From the NCBI RefSeq assembly GCF_900637665.1, contig NZ_LR134386.1:5510501-5574500 (forward strand): a DNA stretch of 64,000 bases. Direction: 5' to 3'. The first letter of the stretch is position 1, and each line of letters opens with the position of its first letter. This DNA is from Chryseobacterium nakagawai (lineage in GTDB: Bacteria > Bacteroidota > Bacteroidia > Flavobacteriales > Weeksellaceae). Below, piece after piece: positions 27,269 to 36,865 of the stretch. The notes below the pieces were generated by a model. The model had not been told where the DNA came from. It saw only the letters and a program-made list of their open reading frames with translations, and ran no database searches. The translations under genes and the position numbers were made by a program.

Positions 27269-28567
27269 TTAAACTCCTTTGGAAAGTCTTCTGTCAATCC
27301 AATATAAAATGAGTCCTACAGCAATAATTCCTAGTCCTATTAAACTTTCTTTGGGGTTATGAATAAAGGTAAAATAAAGGATATAAAAACTGAATAGTAA
27401 AAAAACAGTCGGAAAAATATAAAAAGCATTAGATTTAAATATTTTTCTATCCTTCTTTTTTAGAAAATATACCGTCGAAATTGCTAAACTGGCAAATAAT
27501 TGAAGGATAAATGCGGTATATACAAAAATCTCCTTGAAGCTTCCTGTTAAAATTATGATGGTCGCGATAACTGCATGAGCAAAGATCGCTCTCACCGGAA
27601 TTCCTTTTTTATTTCCTACTGAAAGAGGTTTCCAGATACGGGTATCTTTTGCAAAGGCCTGAGTCAATCTTGAACCTACCCATAAGTATCCACTAATTGT
27701 TGCAATAAGCTGTAATGCAATAAAAATATTGACAATTTTTCCCAAGGAAATCCCAAACATATTCACCGCAGCCTCACCCATTACATCTTCTTTTCCTGCC
27801 AGTTGACTTACCGGAGCATGTTTCAGCATGATATAGTTTACCAGAATATAACTTACCGTCACAAAAACGGTTCCTATAATCAGTGATTTAGGAAGACTCT
27901 TCTGAACATCCTTTATTTCTCCGGCAATATAAGACGCTGAATTCCATCCGGTATAGGAATAGGTAACAAAAACCAATGAGGTAGCAAAGGCAGGAAGCAT
28001 CATTTCATTCTGCCAGCTGTCACTGAAATTCAGACTATTTCCTATTTGTGGAGAGTCTGATAATCCCACACCCAAAATTATCAATATAATGATAAAAGCA
28101 ATTTTGATAAATGTAAAAAAATTATGGAACCGGCTTGAAGTCTTTAAACTGAACGACAAGGAAATAGCTACCAAAAAGATCGCTGCAATCGCAAAGCCAT
28201 TTCCGAATGAATAATCAAATACAGAAAGATATTTCGACATGGCTAAAGCTGCCAATGCGACTGGTGAAGAAAACCCAATAATTAAGGAAATCCAACTTAT
28301 CAGGTATCCAAATAAAGGATGATACGTTTCTTTAAGATAAATAAAATCACCGCCGTTTCCTTTAAAATGGGAGCCTAATTCCGCATAACAGAAAGCTCCG
28401 AACAGCGCCAGAATTCCTCCGATTATCCATAACAGGAAAATACTGTAGGTATTGGTAATATCTGATAATTGAAATCCCAGGGTTGTAAAAATCCCTGTCC
28501 CTATCATATTGGAAACGACAATAGCTGCGGCTGTTTTCCAGCCAATCTGATGTGAAGCAGTACTCAT
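27269..28567 (-). CDS. APC-family amino-acid permease
   Basis: 432-residue inner-membrane transporter with about 12 hydrophobic helices. The N-terminal SNMIGTGIFTTLG segment is the conserved TM1 substrate/Na-site loop of the APC superfamily, and SYTGWNSASYIAGEIKD is the TM6-TM7 region typical of LAT/YfnA-type amino-acid permeases. It starts seven bases after the stop of the TonB-dependent receptor gene, so both are on one transcript that begins with a SAM-I riboswitch. That context points to methionine or a related sulfur amino acid as substrate, but this is inferred from regulation and not from residues. Confidence 0.9.
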   Translation of the reverse strand: MSTASHQIGWKTAAAIVVSNMIGTGIFTTLGFQLSDITNTYSIFLLWIIGGILALFGAFCYAELGSHFKGNGGDFIYLKETYHPLFGYLISWISLIIGFSSPVALAALAMSKYLSVFDYSFGNGFAIAAIFLVAISLSFSLKTSSRFHNFFTFIKIAFIIILIILGVGLSDSPQIGNSLNFSDSWQNEMMLPAFATSLVFVTYSYTGWNSASYIAGEIKDVQKSLPKSLIIGTVFVTVSYILVNYIMLKHAPVSQLAGKEDVMGEAAVNMFGISLGKIVNIFIALQLIATISGYLWVGSRLTQAFAKDTRIWKPLSVGNKKGIPVRAIFAHAVIATIIILTGSFKEIFVYTAFILQLFASLAISTVYFLKKKDRKIFKSNAFYIFPTVFLLFSFYILYFTFIHNPKESLIGLGIIAVGLILYWIDRRLSKGV

Positions 28568-28574
28568 TTACTCA

Positions 28575-31019
28575 TTAAAAATTAAAATTAAGCCTTCCAA
28601 AGAAATAGCTTCCCAATGTACCCATTTGAACCGGTGCATATTTAAACACTCCATAATATGAATTTTTATAGATCTGAAGATCCGGGAAAACATCCAATAC
28701 GTTATTAGCTCCTACCGTAAAGTTGATATTTTTTGTAATATCATACCCTACACTTATATCGGTAACCACCTTTGGTGAAAACTCCTGAACCTCTCCGAAA
28801 GGAAATCCGTCTCTTATGACTTTACCAAAATAGGTATTTCTTACGAGAAAATTGAATTTCCCAATTCCATATGTCAACCCTAATGAAGCTTTTGTTTTTG
28901 GGGATAAAGTTTCAATAATATTAATCTGATCCGGGCCAAAAAATTCATTCTGAGGCGTTCCCAGATGTTCAGGAAAATGAAAGTCTGTAATTTTTGTTTC
29001 TGTATAGTTTCCGGCAAGATTGATATTTAAGTTTCCACCTGCCAGTTTCCAATCATAGGAAACCACTACATCTACTCCTTTTGTTTCCGTATCAATCGCG
29101 TTGGCAAAGAATCTGCCGCTTTCTACTGCATTTCCTTCTCCTACTACTGAAATATCAGATAATCTGGAATCTGTGATATTGCTGGTAATGACAATTCTGT
29201 CTTTCACTTTAATGATATATCCGTCTACCGTAATGAATAAGCCTTTGGCAGGTTGTAAGGTAAATCCCGCACTTCCGTTTACAGATGTTTCTTGTTTTAA
29301 TTTATCAAATCCCAGAACCTGTGCGGCTTGGCTATCATTATTAAAAATTCCTTTCCTTACAATTCCATCACCTGAAGTAGAAATATCCGCAAAAGAGTTA
29401 TTAAAATACTGCTGCTGAAGTGATGGCGCTCTAAACCCTGTTCCTACGGCTGCTCTTACTGCATAATTTTTCACAAACTCATACCTTACAGCCAACTTCC
29501 CGTTCAGGGTACTTCCAAAATCTGAATAGTTTTCAAATCGGGCAGCAGCATCAATATTCAGTTTCTTAGCAAGATCATAGGAAATATCAGCATACACCGC
29601 TGTTGCATGTCTGTCTTTTTTTAAGGCATTATCTGTTGAAAAACCAATAAAGGATTGTGAACCTCCTGCCCCGATCACTTTAGAATCTTTTGTAGCAATA
29701 TTTCCATTCTCATCATATTGGGTATAAGAAGCTTCATCTCCTGCTTTGATCTGATATTGTTCAAACCTGAATTCTCCTCCGAATGCAATATTGAAGTTCT
29801 TTATCTTTTTTGAAACATCAAGATTAATGGTATTTTGTAGAAAACTATGAGCTCCTGCATAAAATCGGGTGGGTGATTTTATACCTAAAGAAGCATTATT
29901 GGTATTGCTTACGTTATAATTGAAGGTGTTGCTCCCAAAGGTATTACTCAGGTCTATCAGCCAATTATTAACATTATATTTCGCACCCACAGCATAGGAA
30001 ATATCGTAGATCTGAGAATTCAGAACTGCCTGAAAACCGTTAGGGTATATTTCTTTAACAATATTAAAATCTTCATTGGGAAGTCTTCTGAAACCATACC
30101 CTTTTCCTTCTTTAATGCTGAAACCACCAAAGGAATAGAATTTAAAGTTATCGTTCAAAGGGTATTCTGCATTGAAAAACAATTGCCCTTGTCTGATTTG
30201 GGCATCTCCGATCTGGAAATTAAAATAGTCTCTTGTTAATCCTCTTTTATTTATTTCATCATCATCATTTTGTCTTGCAATATCTGGGTTATCTGCAAAT
30301 TCGTAGGCAAAATTATTTCCGAAAATATCAAGATCGTGATTTTGGGTTCTCGTTGTTTTTCCTCTGTGACTTAGCTGCAATGAAAGATTGATAAAACCTT
30401 CATCTTTACCCAAAGAAGTTCCATAATTAACGCCGGCCTGGTAAGTATCACCATCATTTCTTCCGCTTAATCCATAAGTTAAACTTGCTGAAGCGCCTGC
30501 ATTCTTTTTTAGAATAATATTAATTACTCCTGCAATGGCATCAGAACCGTATTGTGCTGCTGCACCGTCTCTTAACACTTCAATTTTTTCAATAGCAATG
30601 ACAGGAATTGTACTTAAATCTGTTCCTACAGATCCATTTCCTACCGTATTCTGATAGTTTACCAGGGAAGTCGTATGTCTTCTCTTCCCGTTAAGCAATA
30701 CCAACACCTGATCCGGCCCCATTCCTCTTAGTGTTACAGGATCAATATGCTCCGTTCCATCAGAAGCAGACTGTCTTACAGCATTAAATGAAGGGATCAC
30801 ATAATTCAGAATGTCCTGAGCCGTCATTTGTGGAGATGATCTTTGGACTTTATCAATATTGATTACATCTACAGGAACCGGCGTCTCCAATTTTGTTCTT
30901 TTAACATTACGGTTTCCGACGATGATAATGTCTTCGATTTGTTTTCCTTTTTCCTCCTCCTCCTGGGCAGCGACTAAAATTGTCCCTAGCAGTAATAGAG
31001 CGGTGCTTAATTTTTTCAT
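28575..31019 (-). CDS. TonB-dependent outer-membrane receptor under S-box control
   Basis: 814 residues from the ATG at 31019 (MKKLSTALLL); the frame's earlier ATG at 31034 adds five residues before the signal peptide. After the signal peptide comes a plug domain (TPVPVDVINIDKV, LNYVIPSFNAVRQSASDGTEHIDPVTLRG-like blocks, VEVLRDGAAAQYGSDAIAGVINI), then a 22-strand-type barrel ending RLNFNF. It lacks a SusC-type N-terminal CarboxypepD-like extension, so it is a classic TonB receptor. Together with the permease seven bases downstream it should make an outer plus inner membrane uptake route. Confidence 0.93.
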   Translation of the reverse strand: MKKLSTALLLLGTILVAAQEEEEKGKQIEDIIIVGNRNVKRTKLETPVPVDVINIDKVQRSSPQMTAQDILNYVIPSFNAVRQSASDGTEHIDPVTLRGMGPDQVLVLLNGKRRHTTSLVNYQNTVGNGSVGTDLSTIPVIAIEKIEVLRDGAAAQYGSDAIAGVINIILKKNAGASASLTYGLSGRNDGDTYQAGVNYGTSLGKDEGFINLSLQLSHRGKTTRTQNHDLDIFGNNFAYEFADNPDIARQNDDDEINKRGLTRDYFNFQIGDAQIRQGQLFFNAEYPLNDNFKFYSFGGFSIKEGKGYGFRRLPNEDFNIVKEIYPNGFQAVLNSQIYDISYAVGAKYNVNNWLIDLSNTFGSNTFNYNVSNTNNASLGIKSPTRFYAGAHSFLQNTINLDVSKKIKNFNIAFGGEFRFEQYQIKAGDEASYTQYDENGNIATKDSKVIGAGGSQSFIGFSTDNALKKDRHATAVYADISYDLAKKLNIDAAARFENYSDFGSTLNGKLAVRYEFVKNYAVRAAVGTGFRAPSLQQQYFNNSFADISTSGDGIVRKGIFNNDSQAAQVLGFDKLKQETSVNGSAGFTLQPAKGLFITVDGYIIKVKDRIVITSNITDSRLSDISVVGEGNAVESGRFFANAIDTETKGVDVVVSYDWKLAGGNLNINLAGNYTETKITDFHFPEHLGTPQNEFFGPDQINIIETLSPKTKASLGLTYGIGKFNFLVRNTYFGKVIRDGFPFGEVQEFSPKVVTDISVGYDITKNINFTVGANNVLDVFPDLQIYKNSYYGVFKYAPVQMGTLGSYFFGRLNFNF

Positions 31020-31115
31020 CTTTGTTCTTGCCAATTAATAATATTCTTCCGCAGATGATTCTGCAGCTACACAAGACTTCAAGAAATGGAATTCGTATAA
31101 GAAATATTGACTTCA

Positions 31116-31216
31116 CTTATCTCCCCATCGGGTTGGAATTAGCACCTTTACACTTTTGGAATCGTGTAGGTTGCTAAGGTTTCATTGGGCCAAATCCCTC
31201 CACCTTTCTTGATAAA
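31116..31216 (-). promoter_or_regulatory. SAM-I (S-box) riboswitch
   Basis: On the minus strand the conserved S-box blocks appear in order: TTATCAAGAAAGGTGGAGGG, GGCCCAATGAAACC, AGCAACC, AAGGTGCTAATTCC and GATGGGGAGATAAG. The TTATC and GATAA ends close helix P1, and the pseudoknot/kink-turn region is recognisable. S-box RNAs bind S-adenosylmethionine and usually switch off methionine supply genes. After the aptamer an alternative ATAAG/CTTAT pairing could compete with P1; I see no clear intrinsic terminator before the start codon, so control may be at translation. Confidence 0.92.
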
Positions 31217-31223
31217 TCTAGTG

Positions 31224-31254
31224 CAAAGGTAGACTAATTTTTCAAATATGCAAA
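31224..31254 (-). promoter_or_regulatory. Promoter of the riboswitch-TonB receptor-permease operon
   Basis: TTTG (31254-31251), 19 nt, TACCTTTG (31231-31224), a consensus Bacteroidota promoter that would start transcription at about the first base of the riboswitch. Confidence 0.78.
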
Positions 31255-31275
31255 AAGCGGATAATCACTACCAAG

Positions 31276-31312
31276 AAAAAAGGCAAATTCGCTGAATTGC
31301 CAATTTGCCTTT
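31276..31312 (-). terminator. Terminator of the GH13 gene
   Basis: AAAGGCAAATT / AATTTGCCTTT stem with a 12-nt loop and a T6 tract on the minus strand. Confidence 0.85.
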
Positions 31313-31316
31313 GTAT

Positions 31317-34151
31317 TTATTTCACGATCATTTTTTCAATAGCCATTCCGTTTTCTGATTTCAGATGAACCAGATACATTCCCGACGGATAATTGACTCT
31401 TAGTTCATAAGTCCCATTTTCTTTATTCAACTTAAATGAATCCAACTTTTTACCACTTCTATCGAAGATCATGATTTCTCCATTTCTGGCTTTATTAAAT
31501 ATTAATTTTGCAACACCATTTTTGATCGGGTTATCAGCAATCTGAAGGGATAGCTTGTTTGCAGCATTCACATCAGACGTAGATAAAGCACCGGCATAGT
31601 TTCCAAAAATTCTGAATTCTCCGGCCTGTAAAGTGATAGGAGCTGTTGTTGAAGCGATGTTTGAAACTGTATCATCCATCAGGTTTTTCCACTGGCCAGC
31701 ATAAGGAAAATAAGGAACAACATTTTGTACAGCAGTAGAATAATTTGCCAGAACTACTACGTTTTTCATTCCGTTGATTGTATTGTCATATACATAAATT
31801 CTTGTGATAAGCCCATCAGGATCATTGGCAAGATTGTTTGACTCTATGGTGTAAGTCTTTGATTTGAATACCGGATTGGTATTTCTGATATCAATAATCT
31901 TTGCCCAAGTATCATAAACTGCCTTTCTGTTGGCATCGGTATCATATCCTAATGTGAAGGCTACAGGTTTTTCATCAGTTCTGCATCCATTGTTAATGCT
32001 ACCATCCGTGCATCGGTTGATGCTGAATTCGTAGCCTAATTCTCCAAACTGCCAGATCATCTTAGGACCGGGAATGGTAAAGAAGGTAGCTCCAAATGTT
32101 TTCATCCTTTCCAAAGCCGTATTTAAATTCTTTACACTATAACTTCCATTGATCGCTCCATAAGCGAGATTTTTAAACATCAGCCTTTCTTCATCATGAC
32201 TTTCTCCATATCCCACAGCACGCATATCGGTAAAACCATGAAGATTGTGATTCATGCGGTCATAATTGCTATTATCTTTATACCCCATCGTATTTTGATT
32301 ATAAGGCTCTGTTTGTTTATTCCAAAGCATTACTCCTTTTCCTTCGGCCACTCTGTAATTGGCCCATTGCTGTTCTTCTGCATCAGTTCCCAAATGCTCA
32401 AATATCATATAAGAATTAGGATCCAGTGCCCATTGTCTGTCTGCATAGTTCTTCATAATATCTACCCTATCCTGCTGATAAGCATTTGTACAGTTTTCAT
32501 CATTTTCAGAACAGTTTTGCGTAAAGCCTTTTGTCAAATCCCAACGAAACCCATCAATACGATACTCCTTTAACCACTGCTGAAGACACCTTTCAACGTA
32601 GTATTGAGTTGAAGGACTGGTATGGTTAAAATCATTAAACACATTATATGAATGTTTAGGAACCTGATTGAAATAAGGATTATTAGCTCCCACATCTCCG
32701 TAACCATCACCATCCGGATCTATATTCCAGAGTCTTACCAAAGGAGAACGCCCTGTTGCATGATTAAAGGCAATATCAAGAATGACAGCAATCCCGTTCT
32801 GATGACACAGATCAACAAACTCTTTGAATTTTTCAGGTGTTCCATAAGCTTTGTCTAAAGCATAATGAAAAGAGGTATTATATCCCCAGGAAAGATTTCC
32901 TTCAAATTCCATAATAGGAAGCAATTCAATGGCATTAATCTTTAGATTTTTTAAATAAGAAATTTTGTTAATTAAAGACTGCCAGTTTTTTTCCTGTGTA
33001 AAATCTCTTAACAACAACTCATATACCATAAGATCTTCTTTTGCAGGCCTTTGAAAATTGGTCACCTGCCAGTTGTAAGGAGTTTGCCCCGTTTTGAATG
33101 TTGAAACCTCAAAATCCTGTCCCGCCGGAAATGCCGGAAGATTCGGATAGGTAGAAGATGAAATCCACTGGTCATCATAAGATGATAAGATCTGAGGAGA
33201 ATAAGGGTCAGCCACTTTTTTCAAATCATTAGTCCTGTATTGGAACGTATACATTTGTTGTGGAGTTAATCCATCTAATTCAATCCAGTAAAGATCGGGA
33301 TTAGCGGTATCTCTTTTCATCAGATAGGTATCATTCACAACCCAGTTATTAAAACTTCCGATCACGTGGACAAAGTTTTTGTGAGGAGCATACAAAGCAA
33401 GCCCAATCTTCGTTTGATCTGCCGGATCATAATTTATTCCCTGTTTGATCCAACCTGGTATGGCTTCAGAAACAACATTTCGGGGAACCTGTAAAATAAA
33501 TGTTACATTTTTTGAGCTGCTTCCCTCTGTGGCGATTACTTCCATATTCGCGTCTTGAGATACCATGTAATTATAGGAATAAGACTGAGAGGGTGTAGAT
33601 GTAGAATTTACTACAACCCCATTGGCTTTAAGTTGAAAAGTAGCGTTAACGTTCGTTGTTGCCGTAATATTAATTGAATTCCCTGTTGGAACTGTTGTAA
33701 GGCTGTTTGCAGTTGGATTCGTTAAATTTAAATTCAGTACCCCTACATTCACAAAAATATCAGGTGAAGTCTGATGTGATCCGGTTTTATCCTTTAATAA
33801 AAATCCAAATCTTCCGATTCCTGTTCTACCGAAAAAAGCCGTTGGCGTTAATGTTAGAGTATATGTATCTGTTGAAATATTGTAATTAAGCTTATTCAAT
33901 TCATTGGAGTTGTTCCAGCTTCCGTTGGTTGGACAATCCTGGCTGTTCTGATAATTGGTATCAAAGGACCAGGACCACATATAAATTGAATGATTAGTTA
34001 CTCCCCAGACCGATTCATCAATCTGATCGCCTGGAACTGTCAGGGTAATTGCATCTGTTTCATTAAACGGATTGGGTGAAATGGTATAATTAATCTGCCC
34101 GAAAACAACCGTTGTAATGATCAACAAAACAACAAAATAGAATTTTTTCAT
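31317..34151 (-). CDS. Secreted GH13 alpha-amylase-family enzyme with T9SS sorting domain
   Basis: 944 residues. Signal peptide (1-18), N-terminal beta-sandwich modules to about 340, including an E-set/CBM48-like region (YAPHKNFVHVIGSFNNW), then a GH13 (beta/alpha)8 barrel. Conserved regions are visible: region I DIAFNHATG, region II GFRWDLTKG with the nucleophile Asp, region III FEHLG with the acid Glu, and region IV GESHDEERL with the transition-state Asp. A C-terminal beta domain is followed by a T9SS sorting domain ending EKMIVK. It probably acts on starch or glycogen-like alpha-glucans at or outside the cell surface. No sus genes adjoin it. Confidence 0.92.
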   Translation of the reverse strand: MKKFYFVVLLIITTVVFGQINYTISPNPFNETDAITLTVPGDQIDESVWGVTNHSIYMWSWSFDTNYQNSQDCPTNGSWNNSNELNKLNYNISTDTYTLTLTPTAFFGRTGIGRFGFLLKDKTGSHQTSPDIFVNVGVLNLNLTNPTANSLTTVPTGNSINITATTNVNATFQLKANGVVVNSTSTPSQSYSYNYMVSQDANMEVIATEGSSSKNVTFILQVPRNVVSEAIPGWIKQGINYDPADQTKIGLALYAPHKNFVHVIGSFNNWVVNDTYLMKRDTANPDLYWIELDGLTPQQMYTFQYRTNDLKKVADPYSPQILSSYDDQWISSSTYPNLPAFPAGQDFEVSTFKTGQTPYNWQVTNFQRPAKEDLMVYELLLRDFTQEKNWQSLINKISYLKNLKINAIELLPIMEFEGNLSWGYNTSFHYALDKAYGTPEKFKEFVDLCHQNGIAVILDIAFNHATGRSPLVRLWNIDPDGDGYGDVGANNPYFNQVPKHSYNVFNDFNHTSPSTQYYVERCLQQWLKEYRIDGFRWDLTKGFTQNCSENDENCTNAYQQDRVDIMKNYADRQWALDPNSYMIFEHLGTDAEEQQWANYRVAEGKGVMLWNKQTEPYNQNTMGYKDNSNYDRMNHNLHGFTDMRAVGYGESHDEERLMFKNLAYGAINGSYSVKNLNTALERMKTFGATFFTIPGPKMIWQFGELGYEFSINRCTDGSINNGCRTDEKPVAFTLGYDTDANRKAVYDTWAKIIDIRNTNPVFKSKTYTIESNNLANDPDGLITRIYVYDNTINGMKNVVVLANYSTAVQNVVPYFPYAGQWKNLMDDTVSNIASTTAPITLQAGEFRIFGNYAGALSTSDVNAANKLSLQIADNPIKNGVAKLIFNKARNGEIMIFDRSGKKLDSFKLNKENGTYELRVNYPSGMYLVHLKSENGMAIEKMIVK

Positions 34152-34240
34152 ATCTTTATTTTTATCGAATATAATATTAATTTCTTTTTTGCAGTGATGA
34201 TTTTATTCTTTTTTTGATTAAACAAGGATCAACATAGCAT

Positions 34241-34275
34241 AAAAAAGGCCCATGAAAAAAATTCCATGAGCCTTT
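34241..34275 (-). terminator. Terminator of the FISUMP-like protein gene
   Basis: AAAGGC(C)CATG pairs with CATG(A)GCCTTT; the minus strand continues with a run of six T. Confidence 0.78.
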
Positions 34276-34350
34276 CAATAAAAGTAATTGTAATGAACTA
34301 TCGTATGTAACGGAAATCTAACAGATATATTGATTCAAATGTTAAAAAAA

Positions 34351-35379
34351 TTAGTCTTTCATAATTTTCTTTACCACAGATTCTCCGTTCTTTAATTTTA
34401 ACTCTATCATATATAAACCAGAGGGAAGAGTATTCATGTTGATCTGATTATCTGAGAATGGAGCCATTATACTTTGCCCAACAGCATTAATGATCTTGAT
34501 TCCTTCAATCACAGAAGTACTTTTTACCGTAAGAATTCCTTTCACAGGATTTGGAAAGACCTCAACCGTTTTTTTCTTCAAATTGAGATCAGAAGTTCCA
34601 AGTTCTGACTCTACTTTCATACATCTTACTGAAGACCCTTGTCCTCGTGAAGCTCCCGCAGAGGCATTAGTAATGGTAGTTCCTATGTACAAATATTTTC
34701 CTCCAATACCAGTAGGAGTAGAACTCCAGAAGTATCCTTTTTGTCCTGCAGAAGTAATACCTCCATTGGATGAACTACGGAAACCTCCCATAGGTAATTT
34801 TAAAAATCCTGCATATGCTTTTATTGGTGAATGAATTCCTGTAACTTCAATAGCGTCTGTCCAGTCTGCCTGAGTGGGCAATCTCCAGCCATCCCCTATT
34901 GCTTTACATGGATCAATACCCACCGACTCTGCTACTTCTGAAAAACCAGTACCAGCCCATTTATCATTGAGCCCATTAGTAGACCACCATGCAGGAGATC
35001 CTGTAATAAAGAATCCTCCTTCTAGACCATTCGGAGAGTTAACAGCAGGTACAGAAGTTGTAGAAGAAGCCCGTAATTGATGCCCATCATCCCATCTTCC
35101 CCACTGAAACAAATCTCCGTAAGATTGTTCATCATCTATAGACTCCGCAACCCTTTCACTTCCAAGATTTTGCTGAAGCCAGATTTTTCCATCCGCAGTC
35201 CTTACCGTAGTATAAGTAACTAATTGCCCCTGATATGTAAAGGTTACACACCCCAAATCCCCAGCATTATTTCCCGGATTTGTATTATTGCAGCTTTGCT
35301 GGGCACTTAATGCACTTCCTCCCATCAGCAATATTCCAATTCCCAGATTTCGCACTGCAAAATATAAATCTCTAATCAT
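34351..35379 (-). CDS. FISUMP-like secreted protein with T9SS sorting domain
   Basis: 342 residues with a signal peptide ending SALSAQ. The middle (TVRTADGKIWLQQNLGSE, GDLFQWGRWDDGHQ, GDGWRLPTQADW, KGYFWSSTPTG, SSVRCMKVE) has the recurrent blocks of the FISUMP (Fibrobacter succinogenes major paralogous) domain, whose function is unknown. The C terminus (VEVFPNPVKGILTV to KKIMKD) is a type A T9SS sorting signal, so the protein is surface-exposed or secreted. The AraC-type regulator gene is divergent, with 123 bp between the starts. Confidence 0.85.
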   Translation of the reverse strand: MIRDLYFAVRNLGIGILLMGGSALSAQQSCNNTNPGNNAGDLGCVTFTYQGQLVTYTTVRTADGKIWLQQNLGSERVAESIDDEQSYGDLFQWGRWDDGHQLRASSTTSVPAVNSPNGLEGGFFITGSPAWWSTNGLNDKWAGTGFSEVAESVGIDPCKAIGDGWRLPTQADWTDAIEVTGIHSPIKAYAGFLKLPMGGFRSSSNGGITSAGQKGYFWSSTPTGIGGKYLYIGTTITNASAGASRGQGSSVRCMKVESELGTSDLNLKKKTVEVFPNPVKGILTVKSTSVIEGIKIINAVGQSIMAPFSDNQINMNTLPSGLYMIELKLKNGESVVKKIMKD

Positions 35380-35421
35380 AAATATTATTTTTAATTATTC
35401 TAAATTTAATTTAATTTTGCG

Positions 35422-35429
35422 CAAAAGTA
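35422..35429 (-). promoter_or_regulatory. Candidate -7 element for the FISUMP-like gene
   Basis: TACTTTTG on the minus strand fits TAnnTTTG; no clear -33 TTG at the usual spacing. Confidence 0.4.
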
Positions 35430-35502
35430 CCTTTCAAAATTAATTCCGGGTTATCATTTCCGAATTTTTAGTTATCCTATAAAGGAAGCTTTAAGTGGTA
35501 CT

Positions 35503-36387
35503 ATGGCTGTAAAAATGTGTTGTATGGGGGATCAACAGGAAAAAGAGGTGGTTTTCAGATCGGAGAATATTGAAATTAGTATACAGAGTTCTTCTGCATC
35601 TAAAGGATCATATTTGCTTGAATCTACTTCAAGCTTCAATCTTTTATTCTTATTAAGTCCGGATATTTATTTGAAGGCTCATGATTGTGATACCCAATTC
35701 TTATTCAAGAAAAATCAGTACATCCTCCATTATTCATCACAGAAAAATAAAGCTGAATTATGGACTAACAACGAAGAAAGTTTAAAGTATCTGCATATCC
35801 AGCTTAATTATCAATATATTTTAAACCTTATCAATCCGGAAACCAACAAAGAAGGGGCAGAAATTCTGGAGAATATGATCCATAATAACTTTATTTTTCT
35901 CCAAAAATCTACTCCCCCAAATATGACCGTTGAAATGCATATAATTTTAAAAGAAATTTTAGCTTATTCTAAAAAGGGAGTTATGCAGAAGTTGTTTACT
36001 GAAGCAAAAATTATCAAACTTCTAATTCTTATTTTTGAGCAGTTTAACGAAAAGAATAACATGGAGGCAGGATCAAAAATTCCTGAAATGACAAAAAAAT
36101 TCATTGATGAAAATTATCACCGGAATATTAAAGCAGAGGAAATTGGAAAGTTGATTGGGGTCAATCAAAACCTCATCAGAAAAGAATTCAAAACTGAATA
36201 TCACGTTACAATCAGTCATTATATTTCTGAACTTAGAATGCTTAAAGCCCGAAAACTGATTACAGACAGAGACATTATGATTAAAGAAATCGCCATAGAG
36301 TGTGGTTACGAATATCTTCAGAATTTCACCCGTGCTTTTAAAAAGAAGTTTGGGCTATCTCCGGAGCATCTGAGGAATAATAAATAG
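35503..36387 (+). CDS. AraC-family transcriptional regulator (PchR-like)
   Basis: 294 residues. The last 100 or so (from about 190) form the double helix-turn-helix: NYHRNIKAEEIGKLIGVNQNLIRKEFK, then VTISHYISELRMLKARKLI, and EIAIECGYEYLQNFTRAFKKKFGLSPEHLR, the classic AraC signature. The N-terminal part is a beta/helical sensory region like that of PchR-type regulators, with no cupin motif I can assign. It is divergent from the FISUMP-like gene, which is its most obvious possible target, but I see no direct-repeat operator that would confirm this. Confidence 0.88.
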   Translation: MAVKMCCMGDQQEKEVVFRSENIEISIQSSSASKGSYLLESTSSFNLLFLLSPDIYLKAHDCDTQFLFKKNQYILHYSSQKNKAELWTNNEESLKYLHIQLNYQYILNLINPETNKEGAEILENMIHNNFIFLQKSTPPNMTVEMHIILKEILAYSKKGVMQKLFTEAKIIKLLILIFEQFNEKNNMEAGSKIPEMTKKFIDENYHRNIKAEEIGKLIGVNQNLIRKEFKTEYHVTISHYISELRMLKARKLITDRDIMIKEIAIECGYEYLQNFTRAFKKKFGLSPEHLRNNK

Positions 36388-36389
36388 AA

Positions 36390-36416
36390 AAACCGCTTAA
36401 AAAAATTAAGCGGTTT
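36390..36416. terminator. Terminator after the AraC gene
   Basis: Perfect 11-bp stem AAACCGCTTAA / TTAAGCGGTTT with a short A5 loop; the plus strand T tract is short. Confidence 0.75.
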
Positions 36417-36480
36417 ATATATGTTGTTTTGCTTTGATATTACTTTTTCAGAATTCAGGTGAAAAAGCAATGACAATCAA

Positions 36481-36789
36481 TTAATGATGATGTCCGTGAT
36501 CGTGATGAAGGAAAGGTCCGTTTCCTTTAGGCTGGCTGTAAATAGTTTCTACACCTTCCTGCTCAGTAACAAGCTTTCTTCTGATATCTTCAGGATCGAA
36601 AGGCTTCACTTTTCCGAAGTACTCTTTCAAACCTTCAGTTAGCCACATTGGGATAACTAATCCGAAGAACATAAAAATACACCAGAATCCTACTAAGAAC
36701 ATAGTAATAAAGAATACAGTCCAAAGGAACTGGTAGAACGGCCAAAATGCTGATAAAATAGTTATCATTCTCTTAAAGATTTTAGGCAA
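36481..36789 (-). CDS. Small membrane protein with His-rich tail
   Basis: 102 residues. A long hydrophobic segment from about 8 to 52 (probably two helices, rich in Phe/Trp) is followed by a soluble tail with KVKPFDPEDIRRKLV and a C terminus of alternating His and Asp/Gly (HHDHGHHH) that could bind a metal. An internal ATG at 36768 is an alternative start. I do not recognise a family. It lies downstream of fumA, about 150 bp away, separated by a large hairpin, so may be a separate unit. Confidence 0.65.
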   Translation of the reverse strand: MPKIFKRMITILSAFWPFYQFLWTVFFITMFLVGFWCIFMFFGLVIPMWLTEGLKEYFGKVKPFDPEDIRRKLVTEQEGVETIYSQPKGNGPFLHHDHGHHH

Positions 36790-36865
36790 AAATAAAGCTT
36801 TTTTCTTTTTTACACAAAAGATACCGGCTCTATTTTTTAATTTATTTTAATTCTATATAGATTTT

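Noticed and set aside
31020..31316. Cobalamin or TPP riboswitch instead of SAM-I.
   Set aside because: The order of conserved blocks fits the S-box, and neither a B12-box nor a TPP core is present.
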